Positions 23,801 to 37,676 are shown, counted from the stretch's first letter. The stretch is DNA of 64,000 nucleotides from Amblyornis subalaris (GCA_018881555.1 JACAXG010000076.1:2366003-2430002), one strand, 5' to 3'. Made by a program: numbers and translations. The notes: generated by a model from the letters alone, not told the origin.

Positions 23801-26800
23801 ACAGCTGCTGCCTGTGCTCTCAGGAGCAGTGAGAGAAAATACTCAAACGAATCAACTTTTTTTCCTCTTATCCTTGCAAAATTTCCAAGATGGCCACGAG
23901 TGCTGGAGATGGCCCCAGCAGAGCAGTGAGCAGCTCGTGCACGCTCACAGCCCTGGCTGCCTGCAGCTCTCTCCTTAGGGCTCTATTTTCAGCCCTGGAC
24001 TAATTTTGAACCCTGCTGTAGCTGCTTGCCTGTGCTTAGTTCTGGCAGGGCCTCGTTTGCCCCGGTGCTGAGCACTTAATATCCCCAGCCAGGATTGACT
24101 TAGAGCNTGGGCACATCCCGAGGTCACGGCGTGGGGTGGACGCTGGAACCACGGCTGCCTGGGGGGCAGAGGGTCTGTCTCCTCTGTGCCCACAGGATTT
24201 AGTATCCTAAATGCATGCACATACTACAGAGAGCAAAAAAAAAAGTTACGTCTTACTAGAAATTCCATGAGGAAAAGGAGATGTGGTCAAAAAGACACTT
24301 TGAATATCTCCTGACTGACTGGAGCCTGAGTCCCATCACACGAGGGGGAGTGGGGGTGGCTGGCAGCCTCCTCATGCTCCCGCTGCTCCGACAGCTCCGA
24401 ATGTCTTTTTCTCCCTTGTATAAAGTAGTTTCCTGTGACAGTCCATCACGGAGCCAGCCTTAAGGAGGAGAGAGCAGGATATTATTCTTAGTAATGGAAC
24501 CGTCACTTCAGTGCCATTCCCAACAGCACGGGAACAGTTCCGAGGCACAGCGCCGCTGTCAGCAATTCCTCATCTCCAGTTCTGTAGCTGGGCAGGAATA
24601 TGTGGTGGCAAGGCCTTGTGCATCCGGGAACCACAGGCAACAAGCGATATTTTTCATGTAAATAAAGAAAACAAATGAAGTGCAGGTAGAACTCTATTTC
24701 ATTCATGGTTTTGTATTATTTCCAAGGTAATGTATATGCAACTCAGCTGTTATGCTGATGAGTGCAACAAGTTATTCNGATTTACTTCTTTTTGCCTGGC
24801 TTGAAGTGTTTGATGTGTATCAAACCCAAGAAATGGGATGGACAGGGAGCACTGGCAGCTCTTCTCATAGAGAGGGGCTTCCCCCCAGCCAGGAACGAGC
24901 CCCATCGCATTTAAAAGAATACTTGTGTTCAGCACTTATCTTCAAAGTGCTGTGCAAACATTAATTAATGACTCTGTTACTGCCAGGGGGAAGAGCTGGC
25001 AGAGGGAGGGGTGACAGCTCGCCCTGCCTGCCTTCCCTGCTGGGAGCCAGACCTTCCTTCTCCGGCTGCGAGGAGCGGGATGCTCCATCACCAGGCCCGC
25101 GGTTATCTCTGCAATTACAGCTCTGCAAGTGCTGGTGGTGGGTTCTAAGTGCCTGCATTGATGATAGGAAGGGGTTTAGCCTGTAAGATATTTTTAACTG
25201 TGAGATTATTTATTTTTAAAGTCCCTGGACTATGTTTAGGAGGATAACGGGTCAATAGCATTTACAGCCCAGCAGGTTTTCCCAAGAGTCTCATCCCACC
25301 GTGCCTTGTCATTCCTCAGGCAACCCCAAGCAGGGAGACCCCAGGGACGAGCTGGGTGAGCACCGAAAGGGTTTTGAGCGTTGTCAGGGTCTAATTAATG
25401 AGCAAATGAGATGTTTCTATCTTTCCATGTATCTTTATATTAATTAAACCCTTTTTAGCAACCACATTTGCGTAGTGCTCAGACAAATCAATTTCAATGG
25501 GGACTGTTGATTTGCTTTTCCCAGATGATTTCTTTCTAAAATGCATTTTTTTCCTAAGGACACTTTGAGTAAAACTATATTTACCACAACTGTACAACTC
25601 TGCAAAGAGAGAACAGCTTATCTCCAACTTTTTCACCACTTAAACATTATGGGAAATCAATGAATAAGTGAAAGGAAGAAGAAATGAACAAGAAAAAAAA
25701 TCTAATTGAATTCCAAAATGCAACATCTTCCCCCCTGCTCCTGGCTGTGCAAGGTGCAAGAGCCCAGAGCAAGATGGAACACACTCAGCATCGTCATCCC
25801 AATAAATGCNGTTGGGATTGCAGAGCAGTGCAAATCTCTGGCACAGCAACAACCTGGCTTCCAGCAACACGGCACAGAGCCCTCCTCTTGCCATGAGCTG
25901 GCACATGGTTATCCTCAAAAACAACATCCTGGATCCCTGCTAAGTGTTACCTTTGGGAATTCACGGCCAACGCAGCCAACCTTTTCCAAAAAGCTGTTAC
26001 AACACGGTGATTTCACCAAAATGTTCTACATCCACCACATGGAGGGAGGCGTTCACCAGGGAACAAATCCGGGGCCGCCTTGTTCCAGGTCCCCTGGGGG
26101 ATGCACAAAAGCAAATGATGCCTGCCAGGTTCTGGAAAATCACCTCATCCATCCCAGACACAGGAGGGATGTACCTAACCCAACATTTCCCATTTCCTGT
26201 GGCAGGTTTGTGTTATGGTCTCATGATACAGGGGATATTTTGAGGACAGGGCTGTCATTTCTGGATTTTAAGGCTTCTTCCTCCATAAATATAAACCTCC
26301 AGCCCTGGGCTGAGGGACCAGCACAGAAACTCACTCTGGGTGATTTTGCTGTGCTTCAGCCCAGCAAAAACTGCCTCAAAAGCAAATTAAAGCTCCTCTA
26401 ATTCCCCCACAGCAGGGTCTGGCGGGGATGGGCGGTGGCTTCCCATTGCATCTCGCCTCATTCCCATTCAGTATTTTTAGCTCCTGCTCTTCTGGTGGGA
26501 TGCAGCTCCTGGTTCCCCTTGCTGCCAGATCCATGCCACAGCCGAGCCCTTCCCCTGGCAGCCCTGTCCCCTCCTGCCCTGCCTCCAGAGAAGTGCCAAA
26601 GCAAACACCGCCCTGCTCGCCCGCTTGGGCCCTGGCCAGCTTGCACACGCTCCAACGCTCTTAAATCTGCAGCCAGAGAAATATGGGAATGTACAAATTA
26701 GTCAGAGGCATTGAAACATCTCCATCCTGCTTGTCCGGGTCCTATTTAGAGCAAGAACTTGACGACTGTAAAATTGAGACATCGAGCAGGAAACCAAACC

Positions 26801-27590
26801 ATGCCAGAGCCTCCGATCCACCGGCAACGAGCTCCNGCTCATGGACCTCAGAGCACCTTCCTGGGGCGAGGGGTGGGCAGTGGCCAGTCTGGTCCCCACA
26901 CTCCTGGCAGGGATGCTAAAGCCCAGGGCCACACAGTGTGTCCCTCCCTGCTGCAAAGCTGGGCACAGAGGGGGCCCTGCACGCCCTGGGGTGCCACCAC
27001 CAGGCACCCCCCGCAATCCCTTCCAAAGGCTTTGGCACTTGCCGGGGTCGGCAGAGGTGTGGGCAGGACACAGCCCCCCACCAGGATGGGTCTGAGCGAG
27101 AAGAGTGACCACGACACCATGAGCAACACCCGGGGATGAAACACAGCGTGGCTCGTGGTGGTCCCATCCCACTGTGACAGGGCTGCCCCCGTTCAAGTGG
27201 GCACAGTGCTGGCCACTTGGGCCATCGGGTGTGGATGCTGCCCACACGTGTGGGGCTGTGTGGCCCTGGTCCCCTCATGCTGTGCCATCCCAGCCTGGTC
27301 CCCCTGCGTGCCAAGGGTGATGCCTGCCTAACGCCACCCTGCCCCAGGCTTCACTCCCTCCCCGGGGTTCAGAGCTGGCTGAGAGCAGCCTGTAACCCCT
27401 CGGCTGGCCCTGGGAACTGGGGTGACGAGACCCCCGGGGCTGCCAGGAGCACACGGAGAGGGGGATGCTGCAAAGGATACCCATATCCATGGGGCTGGGG
27501 CACCGGGTGCCGCTGCCTGTCCTGCGGGGCACGGCTGCTGTGAGACCCCCGACAGCTCCAAGACCCCCGGCAGCAGCCCCCGGCCGGGTA
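23800..27590. other. Intergenic; AT-rich island at 25.2-25.7 kb, otherwise nothing recognised
   Basis: Mostly GC-moderate sequence without supportable genes. At 25,390-25,680 an AT-rich, TTAATTAA-containing stretch resembles a conserved non-coding element. Long frames at 25.7-27.3 kb overlap on both strands and have no family features, so I treat them as chance. Confidence 0.4.
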
Positions 27591-27613
27591 AATCCCCATC
27601 AGTACTGACTTAC

Positions 27614-27900
27614 CGGTGGCCGCCGTCGACATCCTCGCAGCCTCGGGAGTCGCCGGGGGCTCTGGGCAGCACCCCGTGGCATGGGAGCCCATGGCACGGC
27701 CCGGGGCTCAGCGCCGGGGGGCTCGGTCCCCTGCGCTCCCCGGGAAGGGCTGGGGGCAGCGGGGCAGCGCTGCGCTCCCCAGCATCGCTGGCATCACCAC
27801 GGCAACTGCCGGCTGACTCACGCTGCTTCTGAGTGACATCAGAGATGCGGAGGAGGGGGCCGGGGGCTGGAGGGCGATGCCGGGAGCAGATATTCCCGCT
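27614..27900 (-). promoter_or_regulatory. Small CpG-rich spot with possible minus-strand first exon
   Basis: A local CpG cluster lies in CpG-poor surroundings. On the minus strand an ATG in strong context (GTGCCATGG, 27692) opens 26 codons to a consensus donor, ACCG|GTAAGT, at 27614. Upstream lie TGATGTCAC (CRE-like), TGAGTCAGC (AP-1/MAF-like) and GTTGCCGTGG (X-box-like half). I do not recognise the peptide. It may be the first exon of an unannotated transcript or an intergenic enhancer. Confidence 0.35.
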
Positions 27901-30870
27901 TTGGTTTTGGTGGATAAAGCCGGGAGGTTTTGTGCGGGGAAAGCATTCAGGTGCAGCCCCGCAAGGCAGTGCCACGCCAGGATCTTGGCTTTTTTGCAGG
28001 AGACCCTGAGAGTCAGGAGAGGAGAAGATGCTGGAGCCCATCCGTGTGCCGGCTCCAAAAGCTGCCCGGTGTTGGTGGCATGGAGGGACTGGGACAGAGC
28101 CAGAGGGACAGATGAGATCCTGTTCCCGCCTCCTGCCCTTGGACTTCAGTTCTGTTCAAAAAAACCCAAACAGATTAAGGAAACCAGTTTAGAAATTACT
28201 AACTTTGCCTGGCTTCCCCCTGGTACCAGGGGTGTGAATGGGGGGAGGTCTCCTCAGGGGGGATGTGTTGGGCTCCTCATCTTCAGGCACGTTTCTCCTG
28301 CACATCATCCCTCTGGAACGCTGCCCTGCAGTGCCCGGCACTTGTGTCCAGCATGGTGGGAGCTGAAAAGGGATCTTGCTTGGAAACCAGTCACGAGCAG
28401 GGAGGAATGTTTGCTGGGCACACACACACAGGGGGGTCAGGACCAGCACAAACGAATGCTCCACATACAGACATTTTTCAGAGGGATTTGGCAGCACATN
28501 TGCTCAGAGCTGGGCCGTGTGGGGCTTCCTCATGCACCATCTGGTAGCCACAGCCAGAAGCACTGATGCTCCATCCCCTCCACTCACAGGCTCCATTAAA
28601 TCGAGCCTGATGAGATGGAGGAAGTATTTTTAGTGGGATGAGAGTCCTGCACGAGGCTCTGTGCTGAGCAAGAGCAGCATCGGGCCAGCCAGCAATGCAG
28701 CAGCTACACCATCTCCAAAAAATAAACTTTTATCCACCCTCCACGGGAGCAGCCNCCGAGGCATCACAGCCCCTGAGGCAACACCCCCCACCAGACACCC
28801 TCCCAGGGACTCCTGGGCATCCCTCTTTCCATGAGGCTGGGATCAGGGAACCCAACACTTGGGACTTTTATTTTTAGCACAACAAACTAAAAATACAGCC
28901 CACGGTAACCCACGGGAATCCGAGTGATTGCTCGGCCCGGGAAGTGACGGCACCAGGGAAGCCCGTGGCTGCCAGGGCTGCACCACTAGGGCTCCAGTGA
29001 GAAAGGCACTGTCCCACTTCCGGACACCTGGGCTGGATGAAAATACTTCACTTGTGGATTGGGCNGCAGCAGCCACGGTGCTGCTGCAATGGGGACGGGA
29101 CTGGCAGGAGGAGTGGGCTGCTGCTGCCTCACTCACGGGAAAGGGGAGAGGATGGGCAAGGTTCACCGGAGGCCAGAGCGCAGATTTTGGGGAGGATTGT
29201 GCATTTTTTCATTTTTTTTGGAGAATGTTCCTGTGTGGGAGCAGGGGAGGAAGGTGCCTGTCTGTGAGGAAGCCAGGAGTATGGGGGTACAGGCAGAGCA
29301 CCCCGTGATTCATCCCAGGAGCCTGGCAACCAGCTCCTGTGTAGGGGAAAACACAGATGGAACAGGGATGCTGCAACACCGATGCAACAGCATGGGAACA
29401 GCCAGCCCGTGTCCTTTTAAGGATGATTTTGAAGGCTCTGAACTATTCTCCTTCTCTTGCACACTCCATGGAGCAGCTGTGTGGGGCTTGTGGGGGTCCA
29501 GCAGCCCACAGAGCCCGGATTACCTCAGCTGGGGCCATGCAGAACAGTGAAAAATCTAATCCCAAACCCCTCTCCAGCCCTTGCACGGCGGGAAGGGGTC
29601 GAACTGGGTGCATGGCTGGAGCAGCAGGGTCAGCACAGCCCCAGGGCTCTGCTGTTCCAAGGGCTGTCCTGCACAGCCGCGTCAAGGAGGAGCTCAATAA
29701 ATTCAACCAAACTTCNGGCACGTGGGAGCTGCTGCGGGTATGGGACTCCCGGGCACAGATTCCCTGTGGAGCAGCCCTTCCTCAGAGGACAAATAGAGGT
29801 TCACTGCAACATAGATGTGGTTTATGCCCAAGCTATAGCTCATAAAAGCCAAGAAACCACATCATGCATAAGCACTGCAAGTCTGCCATGAATAATTCAG
29901 TCTCGGGGTGCAGCAGCAGCCACACACCTGCACAGCCCCGAGAGGCTCCAACAGCCCTCGCCAGGGATTAGGAGTGAGGCATCTGGAGCCACCACTCACA
30001 GTGTGCACCCAGAGCCCTGGCTGGAACCAGCTCCTGCTCCACACGCTGCTTCCCAGAGTGGGAAAGCTCGTTATGCAACTGCTGACAGATTGGTAACAAA
30101 ACCTGTTGGAGAGCTGACTCTTCCCTACGACACTGGGAAAGCTGCACTACTCCATCCCAGGGTGCAGATGGGTGCAGGACACCATGAGGTGGAGTTTGCA
30201 TCCCACGTGCAGCCTGGCACCTGGATGTGCTGCTGGAGCCCAGCACCCAGAGCCACCAGTGACCCCACAGCTCTGAACTCAGGCCTTTTATTGGGGCCCC
30301 AGCTCCTCAGCCAGGCATCTGAATCACACCCCTGGCTTTGAGAGCTGGTCACCTCTCCAGGTTTATTTTGGTCCAGAGGGGTTTGGTCCAGCACATCTCG
30401 AGTTACTGTTGTCCCTCCCCCAGCTCCACCGGTGCCCGGATTCCTGGTGACACTGGATCCGCAGGGCTCGGGCTCTGCAGTCCTGGCTCAGGTCACACTC
30501 GCTGGCACTCGGACCGAGATCACACACGTACACTACAGCCCTGCCCTCCTCCCAGCCCTTTTCCAGGAGGAGCCCACCGGAGCCACATCCAGCTCACAAG
30601 TGCAAGTCCTACATTTCAAGTGAAAGCTTTTGAATTAATGGAGAAAATAATTTCTCCATTAATTCTGCTCCAAACCCAATTTCCCTCTACCAAACCACCC
30701 TCAGCAGCTTCCAAGCTGCTGCTTCCTCTGGTCAATTCCTCTTATAATAAAATCAATTAAAAAGAAAAAGGCATGCTCGAGCCCAGAGGACATGATGGGA
30801 TTGTCACCGAGGAGACGGCAGCCTGGCCTGAGCACAGGAGCTCCCAGGGGAAGCATCTGTTCCTTCCTTC
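27900..30870. other. Intergenic, no recognisable feature
   Basis: GC-moderate sequence with a short CA run near 28.42 kb. Frames on both strands overlap and lack domain features. I see no gene. Confidence 0.5.
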
Positions 30871-30875
30871 TGTTT

Positions 30876-31040
30876 CACAGAATCACAGAACGGTTTGGGT
30901 TGGAAGGGACCTTAAAGGCCATCCAGTTCCACTCCCTGCCATAGGCAGNGACACCTTCCACTATCCCAGGTTGCTCTAAGCTCTGTCCAACCTCGCCTTG
31001 GACATTTCCAGGGCTGGGGCAGCTGGGATGGCTTTGGCAA
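30876..31040 (-). mobile_element. CR1 LINE 3' fragment
   Basis: Starts with CACAGAATCACAGAACGGTT TGGGTTGGAAGGGACC on the plus strand, then the 'ccataggcag' and 'ttggacatttccagggctggggcag' landmarks. Confidence 0.9.
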
Positions 31041-32311
31041 ACAGCCTATGGAGGGGCTGGGAATGCCTCCTGCCACACCACTGTGTTGTCAGCAATGTCT
31101 CACCTTGCCAACACCAAGTTGCTTCCCTTCCCTGCCCTTCCTGGCACAGATTTGGGCCTCGCTGGAGGTGGCTCCTGGGCCGGAGCTGCTCTTTCTCCCT
31201 GCTGGAGCAGCCCAGGGACACGTCCCTGTGCAGAGCGCCCTTCGCAGCGGGAGCTGACGAACACACGCCAATTACAGCCCATCCTGCCACTCACACAGCA
31301 GCGCTTCTTCATTTTCAAGGTGTGGATTTCTGCCCAGACCTGCTGTACCAGTTTAGGTTCAGAGTTATCATTATCTAATGGTACACCCCAAGCTGCTTTA
31401 AGGGTAATTTTGTTTTAATTTTAAATTAGTGGAGAGCTGGACCTTTGAATTGTCCTGCTGCTGAGCTGTGCACAGGGAATCTGAGTTAGGGCCTCCTGGC
31501 ACCAAAACCACCTGCACTTAACACCACCACACTTACCAAGCTGACCTGAGCAAGCAGCATGTTGATGTCTCATACTCTAATCCTCCATCTCTCATGGGAC
31601 ACAATGAAAATGACTCTGAACTCCTCAGCAGTTACTGCAATGTGCACTAAATAANCAGGCTGCTGGCGGGTTCCTCGTCCTGAACATGGGAGAAAATGCT
31701 AATTAATAAAAAAATCCAACCCCACAAAACCCCAAATGAACTCTACAGATTCTCTCTCCTTCAGAGAAATATCCTCATGCATTTACACCGTCATCAGTTG
31801 CCTCCAAGGCACGCACAGAGGGGGCCAAGGCTTGGAAGTGCTTCCCAGATCTCTGGCAGCAGCACCACGGCAGCCAGAAGGGAATTTTGGTTACGTCACG
31901 TGCAAGTTGCTCCATCCCACCAGCTGCTGCTTGCTGGAGCTGTTTTCCTTAATGAGGGTTCCCTTGTTGGGAAAGAAAAGACTTCAATTTGTCAGTCAAC
32001 AACTGTCAAGATAAATCCCTCTTCAATGGCATCAGAACATCCCAGGGGATCACCAGATCTTGTTTCACAAAGCCCTTGCAACAAATCTCCCCAGTGCAAC
32101 TTTTCCTGAAAAAATAGAGAAATAACTTCCAGCTGCAAACCCAGCTGCTGAACCAGGATTTAGTGCACAAACTCAGTATAAATTTCTTGACCAGCTCTCA
32201 AAATACCCCACTTTCTGAGAAACAATTCCAGCAACCTGCAGGTATGAGGAACACGGAACAACGTGGACAAATCTTGGCTGCTCCTGCAAATGATGGTTCA
32301 GAACACCTTGT

Positions 32312-32332
32312 AATAAATCAAAAAACTTTATT
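32312..32332. terminator. Facing poly(A) signals
   Basis: AATAAA on plus at 32312-32317 and AATAAA on minus at 32332-32327 lie 10 bp apart, face to face. The minus one is followed by A/T- and then GU-rich sequence, as at real cleavage sites. No assigned gene ends here, so function is unproven. Confidence 0.35.
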
Positions 32333-32547
32333 TTGAAGATATATTATAAATGTACAGCACACACAACATCAGTGTCTGGGGTTATGTGTGAGCAGGTTTA
32401 AAGCCTCAGCATTCATTCCAGCCCCGGCCGTGGGTTCCACATCTCCACTCACAATAGCTCCAGCCTGAACAGGTCTGGCTTTGCCAACACCTGCCTAACT
32501 TCCAGGAACATATTTCAGTAGACTACAGCAACTGCTTAAAATGATCA

Positions 32548-32723
32548 CAAGTTAGCAGCATTCCTTGCTTTTTGCCTAGAGGGCTTCTGCAGGGAGCAAA
32601 TCCTGCTGGTTTTCCCACTCAGGGAGAGGTCGGCGACCCACGCGAGCGTGGCCAGAATGAATCCCGAATTCCACAGGCTCAGGGATGTCTGCCCTAGTTT
32701 AAGCTTCAGAAAAGTAATGTTAC
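32548..32723 (-). other. Possible terminal exon or chance frame upstream of minus poly(A) signal
   Basis: After CTAGGGCAG at about 32.72 kb a minus frame runs about 58 codons to TGA, about 215 nt before the minus AATAAA at 32332. The core is CpG-rich and encodes a hydrophobic stretch (GFILATLAWVADL) followed by a basic tail. The polypyrimidine tract is poor and I do not recognise the peptide. A chance frame is equally likely. Confidence 0.2.
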
Positions 32724-32759
32724 ACCTTAGGAAGAGCTGTGCATGCCACACACCGGCGT

Positions 32760-35700
32760 CAGAGCCAGATCAAAGTTATCCTATGCGGTACCTAATTGTT
32801 GTATACACAGGTGAAATGAGAAAACGTGAAGTCAGTACCTTGCAATGTAATTTTACTGGTGCTGCCTCGTGGGAAGTGCTGGGTAGCAAATCACATTCGT
32901 GTACAGTTCATTAAGCCATGATAAAAATACGCAAATAAAAAACCTCTACAGGCCTCTGTTACTTGCTGCAACAAAGACACTTGGTTTTGTGGGGCTTCNT
33001 TTAAAACGTGATCCAATTTCCTCCCTCTCCCCAGAGCACGATATAAAACTATACCCAAATTCAGTAAGAATTTAATGCATTTACATTTATTGAAGTTCAC
33101 ATGCTGCAAACAGGATCTGCATTGAAGATCTTCAAATCTAGGGCAAGAGGTCCTTAAAAAACCCCTTTTGCTACACCTGGATGTGGGGATGGAGGTGAGA
33201 ACCACCATGGGAACACATTCACGTGGACNTAACATCTATGCAGGGAGGGGGGGGATTGCCTCCCACCGCCCTGCCACAGCCAGCACAAATCCTTCCGAGG
33301 AGGAGCTGTCCCAGAGAGGGGGATACAGGCAGTATCTCCAGCCTCAAAGCTCAAGGACTTGCAGTCGGATGGAAATACCAGCTGGAAGCGCCACTATTCT
33401 GTTCGTTAATAAAAATGTTATTTGTTATTAAAAGTAGAAAACCAGGGCGGTTACTTTGGATGAAATACTTGCTATCCTGTGCACAAGACTTTGGGAAAAT
33501 TGCCACTGGAGCAGAGATCACAGTACCCTGTGCCTCCTCCACAGGCAGTATTTGCTGACAGTGTCGCTATACATTCGTTTGGTGCGATGCTTATTTCAAC
33601 AACTTCCAAAATACATTAAAAGATCCTCAGTTCATGAATCACAATGCCTAAAAAAATAATTGTAACAGTCCTAACTAAAAGGATTTCAATAACCACTAAA
33701 GAGTTGCTTGGATATGAAAGTCAATCTCTGAAATGCAAGTTTGGTTCCAGGAGAGGAGGAAAGAAAGGGGGATCAAGGTTTGGGACAGGTCTGTGACAGA
33801 GACTGCCAAGAAGAAGCCATGGGCTGGAGGTCTTGGAACTCATGCAGGAGAGAACCTCACACCTTCCCAGAGGAGGAATGCCCTGATGGCTGCTTTGGGA
33901 ACCGTGCAAGTCAATTTTCCAGCTGCATGGAGAACACAAACGTCCTTGAAATGGTGTAAAGCCCAGCGAGCCNTGAAGCAGCTGGGTAATCCTGTGTGAC
34001 CATTTCCATGGGGTGATGCAGCAATCCTAAAGGAAGACTCATGTCACNGCTCACAAGGAGAAGGAATGGCAGATTCTTTGGGCTGGACCAGGGAGAGAGG
34101 TTTAGCAGGAGGGTTACACTNGCTCGGGCTCACAGGTCAAGACAATCAAGGTCCAAGCTGTAAAGTAGCCACTGGCCTTTTTTTCCAAATACATCCCTTT
34201 AAATGAGTCCCCCTAAAAAGAGAGTATAAATACGAAGCCCTGAGAACAAACTTCCATATAGTACATTTCTATTAAAAATATCAGTGTTTTGATGACAAAA
34301 TTATAAGTTAGATATATTTAAATAAATAGCTGGCTACTTGCAAGAGGCCTGCAACATCAAAAGGTACAAGATTGTCTGCATCAACCTATGGGGCAAAGAG
34401 CAGGAACTGTAAGAATCACACTATTAGTCACCTACCANCCCATCTCCTTCCTGCTCCATCTCACAGGCTTCCAAATATTCCCTTGACCATGTTAAGAGAA
34501 AATTAACTCTGACAAGTCTCGGCTAGTTCAGACCTGAACACCCGAGGTGCAAGCACAGGACCCGAGCCTGTAAATCCTCGCTGCTGTGAGCAGTTCTTCC
34601 TCACAAAACCTGCTGGTTTTATTCAACCAAAATCTATCCCAGGTGTTTANGGATCTCTCACTGGCCCTCAGAGCAGATCTCCCAGTCCTGCACCCAGGGA
34701 ACAGAACAGTTGATCACCAGGCAAAGCTCTTGTCACACACATTCCTTGTGCCTGGTGCCTGCACATTCTGAATCCAGAGTGGTGATATTTCAGTTTTTCA
34801 CAGGTTTTCTAAAAATTGGGCCAATCAACACCTCTTCAAGCACAGTGGACTCAACTCCCCCTGCATTTTCTGGAGCAAGCCAGAAAGCAGCCATCCCACC
34901 CCCATGGTGATGGGACACAGCCTCTGGTCTAATTCACACCCAACAGCACAGATGTCTCGATCAATCCCTTCAACCTCTGGGTGAGTTTTTGGTGGTTTTA
35001 AATCAACTCCTGTGCCTTGCTGCAAACACCACACCTCCTAAGTTCTGGTCTCCTTCAGCCTTTGGCCACTGCAGAGTTCAGTTCTCCCAAGCCAAGCAGG
35101 GCTCTGCTAAAGCCANCCCAAACACCACTCTCCAACCCCTCAGCTGTGGAAGTGTTGAGCTCTGGAACAACAAAATCCAGAAACAGCCACGTCTTCTCAA
35201 GCCTCCAAGCATCCTAAAGATGCAGCATTCCTTTATCCCTTCAGTCTCTTAACTGCTGNTGCTGAACCTGGGCATTCTCACCTTCTGTTACACAAGAGTA
35301 ATTTGTTTTACTGATGCTTTNCCCCACACTTTATAACCAGTTCAGTGGCACTGAGGGGTTCTGGCATTCCAAGGGAGGCAGCTCTGAGCACTCTTATCCC
35401 CCTGATCTGTCTGGAAGCTCCACAGCCACTCCACTCATGTACTCCTGAAATCAAACCCAGCATTTCCCAAGCCTTTACATTCTTCAAGGACCACATCTGC
35501 ACCAAAGGATCTGTTTGCTAAGTCTGAACTTCTCCTTATCCATTCAGAAGCCAAAAAACCTCCCACCAAACTACAGGGTAGTTTTCCCCAACTTTGCCTT
35601 CTAAAAGCACTCATTAAAAGGAATATTAACCAGACTCCTGATTGGTAGAGAAGGACATTTCTCTCTAACATTAAGAGCTTCAAGTAAAAGAGCCTTCTGG

Positions 35701-37400
35701 TATTATTACAGGAAAAAACCTTCAGGAGCAAGCAAAATATGGATAATATAATCAAAAGCTTTCATAAGACCACAACATTCAGTCACAGCTACTCATGAGT
35801 AGCTGTGCTGAGCTCACTGGGGTGCAGGATCAGGCTCCTGGCTTTAGTTATAGGACAAGGTTATAATTTCATGTCATGTTGTCAGTCTATTCTTAGCAAG
35901 AGCCCACAAAAATGGTTTTACTGTCCAATTTGAACAGAAGAAGCATCTCTATAAAGCTTGGAATTTCTAAATGTAGAAGTAAATATTTCAGCAGTCATCA
36001 ACTGTAAAGCTTAATATGAAATTACAAAATAAAAAAAAAAATCCTGGGATAGTAAGACAAGATAAAATCTCAGGCTGTTTTGATTTCCCCACCCTTCATA
36101 TTAATTATGAGAAATTGGCAACTTCAGTGCCTCAACTGCATAACAGCACAGAGCAGATGCCAAGTTCAGGCCAAAACTTGTTGTAGGGTTTCGGGTTGCA
36201 TCTTGTTGCATTTTTGTTTAAAAAAACCCCAACTGTACATAAAACCCTCCCACACCTAAAGAGGTGACTTGCAGAGCTGCTCAGNATCTTTCTGTTTGAC
36301 AGGACACCTTTGTGCTGTTTAAGGACAGGGTCTCCACCTGGTTTCTCTGCAGTTTGGAGAGGCAGGATTTCCCTATTCTGCCTTTCCTACAGGGCTGTGA
36401 AGCACAAGACGTGGCANGGATGATGACAATGTCAATCATGTTTCACTAAGCTGAAAATAAACCCCTTTTTTTAGCAGACTGTTAAAAAAGTAACACCTGC
36501 AGAGCCCAGTCATAAACACCAGCTGGATATTCACAGTGAGTTCTGTTCTTAATAGCTCAGAATTCCTGGCTCAAATCTCAAGTCAGTCTTCTGGCAAAAT
36601 AGGAAAAACCCAGCCTGACATTCTTGGTACGACCATGGTAAAAATAAGTATAAAGAAAACCCACTTCTAACTCAAAGATAGCAATTTCAAGCGTGCTTTA
36701 AATACCTTAAACAAGATAAAAACCTATGTGGTTCTGCTGCTTTGCAGATCACCAGCAACCCCCCCATGCAATTCAGCTGCTTTTTTGTAAACAGAATAAA
36801 ACCCCCACAAGCCCCTTTCCAAAACTGTGCACATAAAAATGGGAAAAAAAGCACTAAGTGAACATATCCCTCCTTGCAATGGGATATGGCAGAGTATGAG
36901 CTTAGGAATTGCAGCCACTGGGGAATTCAAGTCTCGATGTGGTGAATTCTGTGGTGAAAGAGATACTGCACCTTTATGGTACCTGACAGAGAACCTCCTG
37001 CAAGTACAACCCCTGTGGGACTGCAACAACACTAAACCAGAAAATAAATAGGAAAAAGTAATGCTATTTATTAGAATTCCATGTCTGAATGATTCTGTTT
37101 AAATTAGAACGCCAGATAAACAAGCTTGGATAGAAACGTGCTTGCTCTCCCAAGATTCGGGCTTTTAAAAAACATTTCCTAAGAATCAATTTTTTTTAAA
37201 AAAAGCAGTTTTGCAATTTGATAGAGCCATAAATTAATACTGTATGGAGATGATTAATATCCTATGCTAGTGGTCGGTGACCTTTTGTAAACACCAGCCA
37301 GATCCTAGCAAAGCTGGCCAGAAAACTACTGTCACAGGCCTTTAGAACGAGCAATATTTCTTTCCAACAATCAGATTCTTAAGTGTTTTCACAAAACCTT
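32760..37400. other. Intergenic or possible extended UBAC1 3' UTR
   Basis: AT-rich sequence downstream of UBAC1 with several further minus-strand AATAAA motifs (for example near 33.09 kb), no CR1 and no supportable exon. It could be transcribed as a long 3' UTR ending near 32.33 kb, or simply be intergenic. Confidence 0.35.
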
Positions 37401-37676
37401 TTTCCTATTTTTTTTATATACTTTATTTTAAACCTAATACCTGAAAACATAAACAAGTCTTCAAAACTCTTCCACTAACACTAAATCCACAAGGCAACTC
37501 ACTCCTGTTGGCCGTAACTACAAAAGCTCTCGTGCGAGAGACCCCTCCAGCCAGGATCTCCCCCCTTCCCTCCCTCCCTTCCATCCGCCCCCTTCCCAAC
37601 CATCCGGGCACCCTCCCGTGGAGGCCGAGGGAAGTGAGGGACAGGGGGAAGTGGCACAGTGCACTGGCAGTTCCCT
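37400..37676 (-). other. UBAC1: UBAC1 3' UTR with proximal poly(A) signal
   Basis: An AATAAA on the minus strand at 37427-37422 lies about 250 nt after the stop, followed about 35 nt later by GU-rich sequence. This predicts cleavage near 37.40 kb. Another AATAAA at 37072-37067 could extend the UTR. The 3' end is inferred from motifs only. Confidence 0.6.

Noticed and set aside
25706..27543. Several overlapping frames of 100-231 codons
   Set aside because: They overlap on both strands, contain n, lack splice context and show no domain or transmembrane pattern.
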